Shown piece by piece: positions 9,190-17,797 of a stretch of DNA of 64,000 bases. The notes below the pieces were generated by a model. The model was not told where the DNA came from. It saw only the letters and a list, made by a program, of their open reading frames with translations, and made no database searches. The position numbers and the translations under genes were made by a program. Numbering within the stretch: the stretch's first letter is position 1; the number at the start of each line of letters is the position of its first letter. The DNA is from Desulfitobacterium sp050251735 (lineage in GTDB: Bacteria; Bacillota; Desulfitobacteriia; Desulfitobacteriales; Desulfitobacteriaceae): NCBI GenBank assembly GCA_050251735.1, contig JBFWMF010000001.1, positions 62,001 to 126,000 on the forward strand, given 5' to 3'.

Positions 9190-10474
9190 CCTGGTTGACA
9201 AGATTGGCGATTTGGATTTGATTGTATCACATGGTCGAGTGGCTAAAATCGTTGGACTCATGATTGAATCCGATGGTCCTCGAGCGAGTGTGGGAGAATA
9301 CTGCAAGATCCATACCCAACACGGCCAAGAAATTCCGGCTGAGGTGGTGGGATTTCGCAATTCTACGACCTTGCTGATGCCTTTGGCCGAGCTGGAGGGA
9401 ATTTCTCCGGGTGATCGAGTCGTCCCCCAACAGCACAAGCTTAAAGTCGGGGTCGGGTCGGCACTTCTTGGCCGCATCATTGATGGTCTCGGACAGCCAT
9501 TGGACGGACGTCCCTTATTTACCAACCGAGATTATCCTTTGCAAAATGCTCCACCCAATGCTTTTCAGCGCCCCCGCATCCGTGACTATCTAAGCGTAGG
9601 GGTGAGAACAGTAGATGGTCTTTTGACCCTCGGTAGAGGACAGAGGTTAGGGATTTTTGCCGGGTCCGGAGTTGGGAAAAGCACCTTACTGGGGATGATG
9701 GCCCGAAATACTACCGCCAGCGTGAATGTAATTGCTCTGGTTGGGGAACGTGGCCGGGAGCTCCGCGACTTTATCGAGAAGGATCTGGGCGAAGCAGGCT
9801 TAGAGCGTTCAGTGCTGGTGGTAGCGACCTCAGATCAACCGGCTTTGGTCCGCTTAAAAGCAGCCTTCACCGCGACTGCCATCGCCGAATACTTTCGTGA
9901 TCAAGGGCAGGACGTACTCTTAATGATGGATTCCGTGACGCGTTTCGCCATGGCTCAACGGGAAGTAGGGCTAACCACCGGTGAACCACCGGCAACTCGT
10001 GGCTACCCACCATCGGTTTTTGCGCTCTTACCCAAGCTATTGGAACGTTCAGGGATGAGCGAGCGTGGCAGTATCACAGGAATCTACACAGTACTTGTGG
10101 ATGGGGATGATCACAACGAACCCATCGCCGATTCTGTTCGAGGGATCCTCGATGGACACATTGTCTTAACCCGAGAATTAGCGATGCAAAACCATTATCC
10201 GGCCATAGACACCCTCCAATCCGTCAGCCGGGTGATGAATGATATTGTTTCACCAGAGCATAAAGACCTTGCCGGAAAACTCCGGGAACATCTGGCCGTC
10301 TACAACGACGCCAAAGATTTGATCGACATCGGTGCCTACGTGACCGGGAGCAATCCTCGCATCGATGATGCTATCCAACATATCGAAGGTATCAATCGCT
10401 TCCTCCGTCAGGATGTGGAGGAGATGGCGACCTTCGACGAGATGATCCAGCAGCTTAAGCTGGCATTGCAGTGA
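9173..10474 (+). CDS. fliI: Flagellum-specific export ATPase FliI
   Basis: 433 aa, standard length. A beta-barrel N-terminal domain precedes the RecA-type core with Walker A GSGVGKST (164-171), the EKDLGEAGLERSV segment, a Walker B strand VLLMMDSVTRFA and the catalytic-face segment TGEPPATRGYPPSVF. FliI hydrolyses ATP to help unfold and deliver export substrates to the FlhA/FlhB gate. The start lies inside the end of fliH, suggesting coupling. Confidence 0.96.
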   Translation: MTDWPNLVDKIGDLDLIVSHGRVAKIVGLMIESDGPRASVGEYCKIHTQHGQEIPAEVVGFRNSTTLLMPLAELEGISPGDRVVPQQHKLKVGVGSALLGRIIDGLGQPLDGRPLFTNRDYPLQNAPPNAFQRPRIRDYLSVGVRTVDGLLTLGRGQRLGIFAGSGVGKSTLLGMMARNTTASVNVIALVGERGRELRDFIEKDLGEAGLERSVLVVATSDQPALVRLKAAFTATAIAEYFRDQGQDVLLMMDSVTRFAMAQREVGLTTGEPPATRGYPPSVFALLPKLLERSGMSERGSITGIYTVLVDGDDHNEPIADSVRGILDGHIVLTRELAMQNHYPAIDTLQSVSRVMNDIVSPEHKDLAGKLREHLAVYNDAKDLIDIGAYVTGSNPRIDDAIQHIEGINRFLRQDVEEMATFDEMIQQLKLALQ

Positions 10475-10501
10475 AGACTTGCAGAAAAGGAGGCATCCTG
10501 A

Positions 10502-10945
10502 GTGCCCAGATTCAAATTCCGCCTCGAAGCAGCCTTAGGCCTCGCTAAACGCAGCCTCGAAGAGCAGCAAAGACGCTTGGCTCATGAAACTCAAAAGCTC
10601 TTCCAGCTTCAAGAGGCTTCCCAAGAGCAAGAACGAGTTTGGCAGTTTGCCCTAAAAGGCCAGAAAGAGGCCTGCCAAAGCTCACCCCAGGACCTGGGAC
10701 TGTGGCAAACCTTCACTCAGAAGCAACTGGAGCTCCTACGGCAGCGGGAGAAGGAGGTTCTCCAACAGGAGGATATTGTTGAACGACAACGAGAAAGGCT
10801 TCTGGAAGCTCATCAAGATAGCGAAAAATTAAAAAAGCTCAAAGAAAAGAAAAGACTAGTATTTAACCTTAAGGAACAGCGCCGTGAACAAGCCGTCCTT
10901 GACGAAGCAGGCCAAATCATTTTTGGACGGAGGAATAGCTCATGA
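10502..10945 (+). CDS. fliJ: Flagellar export chaperone FliJ
   Basis: 147 aa, GTG start behind AAAGGAGGCATCCT. It is almost wholly helical and charged, beginning with the family-typical FKFRLEAALGLAKRSLEEQQ and continuing as an antiparallel coiled coil. FliJ sits in the centre of the FliI hexamer and interacts with FlhA. Its final ATGA overlaps the start of flbD. Confidence 0.88.
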   Translation: MPRFKFRLEAALGLAKRSLEEQQRRLAHETQKLFQLQEASQEQERVWQFALKGQKEACQSSPQDLGLWQTFTQKQLELLRQREKEVLQQEDIVERQRERLLEAHQDSEKLKKLKEKKRLVFNLKEQRREQAVLDEAGQIIFGRRNSS

Positions 10946-11154
10946 TTGAAGTCACACGCCTTAATGGTAAAAAGCTAGTTGTTAATTCGGATCTTATCGA
11001 AACTATGGAAGCAACCCCGGATACGGTTATTACCTTAACGGGAGGAAATAAATATGTTGTTGTTGAATCTACTGATGAATTGATTCGCAAAGTTACGGAA
11101 TATAAGAGATTTTGTCATCCGCTATTTCGGGAAGGGGAGATACCAAAAGAATGA
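10942..11154 (+). CDS. flbD: Flagellar protein FlbD
   Basis: 70 aa. The opening MIEVTRLNGKKLVVNSDLIE and the phrase ATPDTVITLTGG are hallmarks of the FlbD/SwrD family. In Bacillus SwrD supports motor power; the mechanism is unclear. It overlaps fliJ by four bases and fliL by four. In many Firmicutes flbD follows flgE, so this position between fliJ and fliL is a local rearrangement. Confidence 0.9.
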   Translation: MIEVTRLNGKKLVVNSDLIETMEATPDTVITLTGGNKYVVVESTDELIRKVTEYKRFCHPLFREGEIPKE

Positions 11155-11570
11155 ACCAGCGAACACTGATTACACTTTTCCTGGCGGGATTCCTAGGCTC
11201 AACGATTGGAGTTATAGGAACCATAGGGGTCCAAAAGATATTTCTTGATGAAGGCCCCACTCAACAAGTGGTTGAGATGAAAGAGGGCCCGGTGATACCT
11301 ATCGGAGAATTTACCGTGAATCTCCGCGGTGGGGCTTTTTTGAAGACGACTATTGCTATCGAAGGTATGAATGCAAAATCGGAAGAGCCGATTTTGGCCA
11401 AGGATGCCTTTATCAGGGATCGCATTAATACCGTGCTTTCCAGCAAGTCCTTACAGGATGTGCAACCTGAGGTGCGCGAGGACCTGAAGAGCGAACTCGT
11501 GACCCAATTAAATGAAGTCACAGGCAATCAAGTGCAGAGCATCTTTTTCTTATCCTTTGTTTATCAATAG
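11151..11570 (+). CDS. fliL: Flagellar basal-body-associated protein FliL
   Basis: 139 aa from the ATG at 11151. One membrane helix (residues ~7-27, LITLFLAGFLGSTIGVIGTIG) anchors an extracytoplasmic FliL domain containing the strands IPIGEFTVNLRG and LKTTIAIEGM. FliL rings surround the stator units and support torque. The ribosome site AAGGGGAGA lies 9 bases upstream, so a longer in-frame start is unlikely. A 109-base gap to fliM follows. Confidence 0.9.
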   Translation: MNQRTLITLFLAGFLGSTIGVIGTIGVQKIFLDEGPTQQVVEMKEGPVIPIGEFTVNLRGGAFLKTTIAIEGMNAKSEEPILAKDAFIRDRINTVLSSKSLQDVQPEVREDLKSELVTQLNEVTGNQVQSIFFLSFVYQ

Positions 11571-11679
11571 AGAACATTGTTCGAGGACATTATTCAATAA
11601 TAAATGCAAAAGTTCTCCGTTTCTTTACAAATCTATTCTACTATAGAAGCTATACTACGAAATTGAGAGGGGGGATCTT

Positions 11680-12675
11680 ATGGGAGAGGTATTGTCTCAA
11701 GACGAAATTGATGCCCTATTGAATGCGCTTTCTGATGGGCAGGTCGATGCTGAAGAAATTAAGACGACAAAAACTCAAAAGAAAATACGAGTTTATGATT
11801 TTAAACGACCGAATAAATTCTCCAAAGATCAGATTCACTCCCTCCAAAATATTTATGAGAATTATTGCCGGTCACTGACTACATATTTGTCCGGAAATCT
11901 CCATACCGTGATTGAGGCCAAGGTCAGTTCTATTGAACAGATTACTTATGATGAGTTCATTCGCTCCTTGCCAAATCCGACCATTCTTAGCCTGTATACC
12001 TTGAGCCCTTTGGAAGGGACGCTGTTGATGGAGATGAGCCCGGCTGTAGCCTTTGCGATCATCGATCGATTATTAGGCGGACAAGGGCAAAGCTCAGAGA
12101 AAAATAGAGACCTTACGGAGATAGAACGTACGATTATTGCTCATCGTACTGAGCAGATGATTGAAATGATTAGTGAGGCTTGGACAGAGGTACTGGAGAG
12201 CGAGCCAGAGTTTATCGTCCTAGAAACTAATCCACAGTTTACGCAAATTGTAGCTCCCAATGAAATGATTATTCTGGTTACTTTGGAGGTTACGATCGGA
12301 GAGATGGTAGGGATGATTAATATGTGTCTCCCGTACCTTGTTCTGGAACCCATCTTGGATAAACTCAGTACCTTGTTCCTTTTCTCCACCCAAGCTAAAG
12401 AGAATACGAAAGAACAGGTTAATGTGATTCGCAAGAAGATAGAATGGGCTAAAGTAGATATGACCACATTGTTGGGATATTCAGAGATACTAGTGCGCGA
12501 CCTTTTAGAGTTAGAACCAGGGGATGTCATTCCACTGATGCAAAATGTGAAGGAACCACTCCCAGTCTTTGTGGGGAGTTATCGTAAGTTTAGAGGAGTT
12601 CCTGGTTTGCAAGGAGATCATCTCGCTATCCAATTAACAGAAATCGTTGAGGAAGGAAGGGATCAGGATGGGTAA
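11680..12675 (+). CDS. fliM: Flagellar motor switch protein FliM
   Basis: 331 aa. The N-terminal MGEVLSQDEIDALLNAL is the CheY-P binding peptide. The middle CheC-like domain includes DRLLGGQG, and the C-terminal SpoA domain contains LLGYSEILVRDLLELEPGDVI. FliM passes the CheY signal to the rotor. The start follows GAGAGGGGGGATC. The end overlaps fliY by eight bases (ATGGGTAA). Confidence 0.95.
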   Translation: MGEVLSQDEIDALLNALSDGQVDAEEIKTTKTQKKIRVYDFKRPNKFSKDQIHSLQNIYENYCRSLTTYLSGNLHTVIEAKVSSIEQITYDEFIRSLPNPTILSLYTLSPLEGTLLMEMSPAVAFAIIDRLLGGQGQSSEKNRDLTEIERTIIAHRTEQMIEMISEAWTEVLESEPEFIVLETNPQFTQIVAPNEMIILVTLEVTIGEMVGMINMCLPYLVLEPILDKLSTLFLFSTQAKENTKEQVNVIRKKIEWAKVDMTTLLGYSEILVRDLLELEPGDVIPLMQNVKEPLPVFVGSYRKFRGVPGLQGDHLAIQLTEIVEEGRDQDG

Positions 12676-13906
12676 TGGGATGCTTTCCCAGGAAGAAATC
12701 GATGCCCTACTGGGAGGGAATCTTGAATCAGGTCCCCCAAGCGAAGAACAACCCACTCTAGAGTTTAGTGATATGGAAAAGGATGCAATAGGAGAGATTG
12801 CTAATATCTCCATGGGGACTGCAGCCACAACCCTATCCCAGCTCTTAATGAGAAAGGTAGAGATCACCACCCCCAAAGTTGACTTGGCAGACGCTGATCA
12901 AATTCGCAAAGACTACCCAGTTCCTTCAATCATTGTGGATGTCCGTTATAAAGTAGGTATAGAAGGGTCCAACCTTCTCATCCTCTCCCAGCGGGACGGG
13001 TCGGTCATCGTGGATTTAATGATGGGTGGAAATGGTGAGAATCCTTCTGAAGAGCTTAGCGAGCTTAGTATCAGTGGTGTGGCCGAAGCAATGAACCAGA
13101 TGATGGGTTCAGCTGCTACATCGATGTCAACTATGTTTAACTCCGTCATTGATATTACACCACCTCAACTAGTCTTAAATGATATGTCCGGGCAAGATAC
13201 CAATGCAATTAATAGCTTCCTTAATACTCAAGAAAGGCTAGTCAGAATCTCTTTTCGAATGGTTGTAGGAGATGTTATTGACAGTATCTTAGTCCAAGTG
13301 ATTCCCATTCCTGTGGCGAAAGGTATGGTTGAAAAACTTCTCGGTTCCATGGGAGGACCAAGCTCAAAACCAGCAACAAAGCCGACACCGCCGCCCGCTC
13401 CTGCCCAAGCTCCTGCTCAGGCTCCTGCTGCGAGCTATGGACAGCCGGTTCAACCACCACCACAACAGCCACCTCAAGTAGCATATGCACCTCAGCCGGA
13501 GTACCCTCAGCAAAGCTTTGGTGGCCCAGCATATGGGCATGCTCCGGGAGGACAGTATGCAGGGGGATACGGGGCTCCACCAACCACAGTGCAACCGGCC
13601 CAATTCGTTCCCTTGAAGCCTACCGAGCTGATTCAGGGGCAAGATAATCTCGGACTCATTCTGGATGTCCCTCTACAAGTCAGTGTGGAGTTGGGTAAAG
13701 CAAAGAAAACTATTAAGGAAATTCTTGAACTGGGGCCGGGATCTGTAATAGAATTAGACCGGCTGGCGGGAGAACCCGTCGATATGATCGTCAATGGTAA
13801 GCTTGTCGCGAAATGCGAAGTCGTTGTTATCAATGAAACCTTTGGGATTCGCATTACTGATATCGTGCAGCCCAGCGAGCGTATGACAAAGGCCATGGGA
13901 CTTTAG
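12668..13906 (+). CDS. fliY: Flagellar motor switch phosphatase FliY (CheC-like domain fused to FliN)
   Basis: 412 aa. The N-terminus MLSQEEIDALLGG mimics the CheY-P binding peptide of FliM. Two CheC-type phosphatase helices follow (EKDAIGEIANISMGTAA and SGVAEAMNQMMGSAATSM). Residues ~238-310 are a Pro/Gln/Ala/Gly-rich linker, and the last ~85 residues form a FliN/SpoA domain (LGLILDVPLQVSVELG onward). It hydrolyses CheY-P at the switch and builds the C ring. The ATG at 12668 behind GGAAGGGATC is preferred. The linker looks longer than in most homologues I know. Confidence 0.93.
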   Translation: MGNGMLSQEEIDALLGGNLESGPPSEEQPTLEFSDMEKDAIGEIANISMGTAATTLSQLLMRKVEITTPKVDLADADQIRKDYPVPSIIVDVRYKVGIEGSNLLILSQRDGSVIVDLMMGGNGENPSEELSELSISGVAEAMNQMMGSAATSMSTMFNSVIDITPPQLVLNDMSGQDTNAINSFLNTQERLVRISFRMVVGDVIDSILVQVIPIPVAKGMVEKLLGSMGGPSSKPATKPTPPPAPAQAPAQAPAASYGQPVQPPPQQPPQVAYAPQPEYPQQSFGGPAYGHAPGGQYAGGYGAPPTTVQPAQFVPLKPTELIQGQDNLGLILDVPLQVSVELGKAKKTIKEILELGPGSVIELDRLAGEPVDMIVNGKLVAKCEVVVINETFGIRITDIVQPSERMTKAMGL

Positions 13907-13964
13907 AGCGTTCCGGACAACAGAGGACTAGATACTAATTCAGTTCTTATAAGGAGGAAAAATA

Positions 13965-14327
13965 GTGGGTGCTAATATTTTAATTGTTGATGACGCAGCA
14001 TTTATGCGGATGATGGTGAAGGATATTTTAACGAAGAACGGCTTCACTGTCGTCGGGGAGGCTGAAAACGGTGCGATTGCCGTGGACAAATTTGTAGAGT
14101 TGGCGCCGGATTTGGTTATTATGGATATTACCATGCCGGAAATGGATGGATTGCAGGCGGTACGTGAGATTAGAAAGCGCGATCCACAAGCCAGAGTCGT
14201 TATGTGTAGTGCGATGGGTCAGCAGGCCATGGTTATTGACGCCATTCAATCTGGTGCTAAGGACTTTATTGTAAAACCCTTCCAAGCGGATCGGGTGGTT
14301 GAGGCTGTACAAAAGGCGTTGAAATAA
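13965..14327 (+). CDS. cheY: Chemotaxis response regulator CheY
   Basis: 120 aa single receiver domain. It has the acidic pair DD (9-10), phospho-acceptor Asp54 in LVIMDITMPEMDGL, a conserved Ser/Met region in MCSAMGQQ, and Lys in FIVKPF. CheA phosphorylates it; it then binds FliM and FliY to set rotation. GTG start behind AAGGAGGAAAAATA. The placement between fliY and fliO matches the Bacillus arrangement. Confidence 0.95.
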   Translation: MGANILIVDDAAFMRMMVKDILTKNGFTVVGEAENGAIAVDKFVELAPDLVIMDITMPEMDGLQAVREIRKRDPQARVVMCSAMGQQAMVIDAIQSGAKDFIVKPFQADRVVEAVQKALK

Positions 14328-14328
14328 A

Positions 14329-14826
14329 ATGTCCTATATCCAAGTGAGCATAAATGATGCTACACCATATCAAGGTCAGCTTGCTGAATCCGTGAGCCAA
14401 CCAGGGCTCGATTCCTCCTATTGGGGGGGGCTTGTGGGAACGATCCTCATCTTTATCCTCATTCTGGTTGTAGCTCTATGGGTCATTCGGCGCATGAACC
14501 AAGCCTCCTTTCGAGGCATGCAGGCGCCCTGGGCAAGGGTTCTGGATCGGCAAATGCTCAATACCAACCAGTCCCTCTATCTCGTCGAGGTCGCCGGGAA
14601 GCTCCAAGTCTTGGCGGGAACAGATCATCATTTGATCAAAATCGATGAGATTAATGATCCGGAGCTGGCGGCGGAGATTCTCGATGAGCTTGCCCACCGA
14701 CCCGTTGAGCGAGTGGAAGGTATTTTTGCGGGGATTGCTCAGCAGGCTTTTGGTGGCAAACGCCGCAAAGGGAAAGAGCCGTTTGAAGATGAACTCGAAC
14801 GCTTGCTAGAGGAGGTGGAACGTTAA
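14329..14826 (+). CDS. fliO: Flagellar biosynthesis protein FliO (FliZ-like)
   Basis: 165 aa. One membrane helix (~35-54, LVGTILIFILILVVALWVIRR) precedes a cytoplasmic FliO domain (VLDRQMLNTNQSLYLVEVAGK). FliO helps FliP assemble into the export gate. It starts 1 base after cheY and its TAATG end overlaps the start of fliP. The sequence family diverges, so the name rests on both domain pattern and position. Confidence 0.82.
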   Translation: MSYIQVSINDATPYQGQLAESVSQPGLDSSYWGGLVGTILIFILILVVALWVIRRMNQASFRGMQAPWARVLDRQMLNTNQSLYLVEVAGKLQVLAGTDHHLIKIDEINDPELAAEILDELAHRPVERVEGIFAGIAQQAFGGKRRKGKEPFEDELERLLEEVER

Positions 14827-15602
14827 TGGCCACCGGGCGATCTTGGAGTTCAGTGCGAGATCATAGAGGAAAAATAGGCTTGCTGATCCTGCTGATGGTG
14901 GGTTTGCTTATTAGAGATACCCAACCCGTGTTAGCAGCCGGTTTAACCCTTGATTTCGGGACAACAACGGCTGAGCAGACGAGTACGACTCTGCAGATTC
15001 TGCTCATGATGACCGTTTTATCGATTGCTCCTGCCATCCTCGTGTTAATGACCTCCTTTACCCGTATCGTTATTGTACTCTCTTTCGTGCGGAATGCTCT
15101 GGGGACTCAGCAACTTCCACCAACCCAGGTGATCATCGGTCTGTCCTTATTTTTAACTTTTTTTGTTATGGCTCCCACCTGGAACGAAGTGAACACTCAA
15201 GCCCTTCAGCCCTACATGCAAAGCCAAATCACTCAGGCTGAAGCGCTGGATCAAGCAGAGGCTCCCCTGCGGCAATTTATGTTTGAACAGACGCGGGAAA
15301 AGGATCTTGAACTTTTCGTTGGTTTGGCCCGCATGGAACGGCCACAAACCTACGGGGATATTCCAACCTATGTATTGATCCCCGCCTTTGTTATCAGTGA
15401 ATTAAAGACAGCCTTTCAAATGGGCTTTGCCATATTTATTCCCTTTATGGTCATCGATATGTTAGTGGCTTCCGTCTTGATGTCCATGGGTATGATGATG
15501 CTACCACCGATGATGATTTCCTTACCCTTCAAGATTCTCTTATTTGTTCTCGTCGATGGTTGGCATCTTGTGGTCCAATCCCTCGTCACTAGTTTTTACT
15601 AG
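14826..15602 (+). CDS. fliP: Flagellar export gate protein FliP
   Basis: 258 aa. A probable signal-type hydrophobic segment (~20-37) precedes the FliP domain, with the typical LMMTVLSIAPAILVLMTSFTR, the RNALGTQQLPPTQVIIGLSLFLTFFVM run and the C-terminal GMMMLPPMMISLPFK helix. Five FliP subunits form the core of the type III export pore with FliQ and FliR. Its ATG overlaps the stop of fliO. A 36-base gap separates it from fliQ. Confidence 0.95.
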   Translation: MATGRSWSSVRDHRGKIGLLILLMVGLLIRDTQPVLAAGLTLDFGTTTAEQTSTTLQILLMMTVLSIAPAILVLMTSFTRIVIVLSFVRNALGTQQLPPTQVIIGLSLFLTFFVMAPTWNEVNTQALQPYMQSQITQAEALDQAEAPLRQFMFEQTREKDLELFVGLARMERPQTYGDIPTYVLIPAFVISELKTAFQMGFAIFIPFMVIDMLVASVLMSMGMMMLPPMMISLPFKILLFVLVDGWHLVVQSLVTSFY

Positions 15603-15638
15603 CTTTCGCGTCGAGATACGCGGCTATAGAAGGGGTGT

Positions 15639-15914
15639 ATGATGACCCAAAATGATGTACTATACTTGGCCAAGGAAGCCTTGATGACAGCCCTCATGAT
15701 TGGAGGTCCGATTTTGGGTGTGAGCTTGCTTGTGGGTTTATTGGTCAGTATTTTTCAGGCCATGACCCAGATTCAAGAGCAGACCCTGACCTTTATACCT
15801 AAGATTTTAGGGATTGCGCTGGTGATGTTACTACTTGGACCTTGGATGCTTGACGTACTCACCGGTTACACATCAAATCTATTTAACGAGCTGGCTACTT
15901 TTGGAAATTACTAA
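15639..15914 (+). CDS. fliQ: Flagellar export gate protein FliQ
   Basis: 91 aa with two membrane helices (~18-42 and ~52-76). The motifs GPILGVSLLVGLLVSIFQAMTQIQEQTL and FIPKI are near-invariant in the family. It forms part of the FliPQR export channel. Two adjacent ATG codons follow AAGGGGTGT; either may be used. Confidence 0.94.
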   Translation: MMTQNDVLYLAKEALMTALMIGGPILGVSLLVGLLVSIFQAMTQIQEQTLTFIPKILGIALVMLLLGPWMLDVLTGYTSNLFNELATFGNY

Positions 15915-15932
15915 TAATCTCGGAGGAGTGAT

Positions 15933-16715
15933 ATGGGCTTAGCAGAATTTTTGCAATGGAATCTCACATTGTTCCTCATCATTCTCTCCCGGTGGGCGGG
16001 AATGATTATGCTGGCCCCTGTATTTGGAGCTCGTGGTGTCCCTACAATGGTTAAGCTGGGCTTGGCCGTGAGCATATCCGTTATTCTCTATCCGATCATC
16101 CAAGCTAGAGGACCTCTGATTCCCAGTGAGACCTTACCCTATGCCGGACTCCTGATCAAAGAGATCTTTGTCGGCTTGGTCGTGGGTTTTGTCATCTATG
16201 CCATTACCGCAGTATTAGAGGGCGCTGGTCGATTAATCGATTTGCAGATGGGGTTTAACATGAGCGGTGCTATCGATCCCATCTTCGGTGTACAAAGTGC
16301 CATGATGGGAAATTTCCAAATGATTATCGCCATTATGCTGTTGCTGGCGACGAACTCCCACCATTATATGATCGCAGCCATGGTCGAGAGTTACAAATAT
16401 GTACCCATTGATCCGTCAGCTCTACCCCAAGGGATTAATTATTTTGTTCATCTTTTTCGCGATATCTTTACCCTCTCTATTCAACTTGCCTTACCGGTTA
16501 TGGGAGCGTTGGTCCTTTCAGATATCGGGGTAGGACTGTTAATGCGGACTGTTCCTCAGATGAATATTTTTACGGTTATTTTCCCGGTGAAGATTATTAT
16601 GGGTTTCATTATTCTGTTCTTAGGTATTAGTTTTTTCGGAGAAACGGTGAATATGCTGTTTGACCGAGCCATGAACATGCTTTTAGAGCTTTATAAGGGG
16701 TGGCAGCAAACATGA
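15933..16715 (+). CDS. fliR: Flagellar export gate protein FliR
   Basis: 260 aa, about six hydrophobic helices. The opening FLIILSRWAGMIMLAPVFG and the phrase LIDLQMGFNMSGAIDP identify FliR. It completes the FliPQR gate and interacts with FlhB. The start follows CGGAGGAGTG. The last four bases overlap the ATG of flhB. Confidence 0.94.
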   Translation: MGLAEFLQWNLTLFLIILSRWAGMIMLAPVFGARGVPTMVKLGLAVSISVILYPIIQARGPLIPSETLPYAGLLIKEIFVGLVVGFVIYAITAVLEGAGRLIDLQMGFNMSGAIDPIFGVQSAMMGNFQMIIAIMLLLATNSHHYMIAAMVESYKYVPIDPSALPQGINYFVHLFRDIFTLSIQLALPVMGALVLSDIGVGLLMRTVPQMNIFTVIFPVKIIMGFIILFLGISFFGETVNMLFDRAMNMLLELYKGWQQT

Positions 16716-17764
16716 GTGAAAAAACACATCAGGCCACTCCCAAGCGCCGGCAGGAGGCGCGCAAGAAAGGTCAAGTGTTTAAGAGTACGGAAATGGTCTC
16801 CGCACTCATGCTGGTTAGTTTTATTGGACTTTTGAAGTTCTATGTCCCGACCATGCTGGTAAAGGCTCAAGAAATATTCACTTACGTCTATAAACTTTCG
16901 AGCGAATGGACAACACGTTCCGTTGCCAGCTTAATGGTGGATCTAGTTTGGTTAGGTACTCAAATCATTGCACCTATATTTATAGTCGGGCTAATCATTG
17001 CCATAGGTGCCAATTACTTACAAGTACGCTCCCTTTTCACCATTGAGCCCTTAAAGCCTCAGCTTAGTCGCATTAGCCCGCTCAACGGGGCCAAGCGTAT
17101 GTTTGGGGTGAAAGCTTGGGTAGAGCTGGCTAAATCCTTGTTGAAGGTTATCTTTATCGGCTATTTCCTCTACGCAACCCTCCGCGATAACTTTGAGGTC
17201 TTTCCGGTCATGGCTCGCTTCACGGTAGGCCAAGGGGCGGTATTTATCGGTGGATTGATTGTTGATCTGGGTTGGAAAATCGCTTTATCCTTCTTTATCA
17301 TTGCGGGGATAGATTTCCTCTATCAGTGGTGGGAATACGAGAAAAACCTCAAAATGTCCCATGAAGAAATGAAGCAAGAGTACAAGCAAACGGAGGGTAA
17401 TCCTCAGATCAAAAGTGAGATTAAGCGAAAGCAAAGAGCCATGGCCATGCAACGAATGATGCAGGACTTAAAGACAGCCGATGTGGTCGTTACCAACCCG
17501 ACTCACTATGCAGTTGCTCTGCGCTATGATCCTAAAGAGAATGCAGCTCCCGTCATTGTTGCCAAAGGAGCTGATGAAATTGCCCAGCGAATCAAACAGC
17601 TTGCCAAAGAATATGGCATCATTACTATGGAAAACAAGCCGCTGGCCCGTGCTCTCTTTGCTCAAGCAGAGATCGGACAGGTCGTACCCGCGGAACTTTA
17701 TAAAGCTGTAGCAGAGGTCCTCGCCTTCGTCTACAAGCTCAAGCGAAAAAAACACACTGGGTAA
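16712..17764 (+). CDS. flhB: Flagellar export switch protein FlhB
   Basis: 350 aa. The N-terminus SEKTHQATPKRRQEARKKGQV is typical. Four membrane segments (~30-215) precede the cytoplasmic domain with the self-cleavage motif NPTH at residues 262-265 (VVVTNPTHYAVAL). Cleavage switches export from rod/hook to filament substrates together with FliK, which is encoded downstream. The ATG at 16712 overlaps fliR, and the in-frame start 12 bases earlier is less likely. Confidence 0.95.
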   Translation: MSEKTHQATPKRRQEARKKGQVFKSTEMVSALMLVSFIGLLKFYVPTMLVKAQEIFTYVYKLSSEWTTRSVASLMVDLVWLGTQIIAPIFIVGLIIAIGANYLQVRSLFTIEPLKPQLSRISPLNGAKRMFGVKAWVELAKSLLKVIFIGYFLYATLRDNFEVFPVMARFTVGQGAVFIGGLIVDLGWKIALSFFIIAGIDFLYQWWEYEKNLKMSHEEMKQEYKQTEGNPQIKSEIKRKQRAMAMQRMMQDLKTADVVVTNPTHYAVALRYDPKENAAPVIVAKGADEIAQRIKQLAKEYGIITMENKPLARALFAQAEIGQVVPAELYKAVAEVLAFVYKLKRKKHTG

Positions 17765-17797
17765 GAATTTACAGGGTAAGAAAGGAGGGATTCACTC

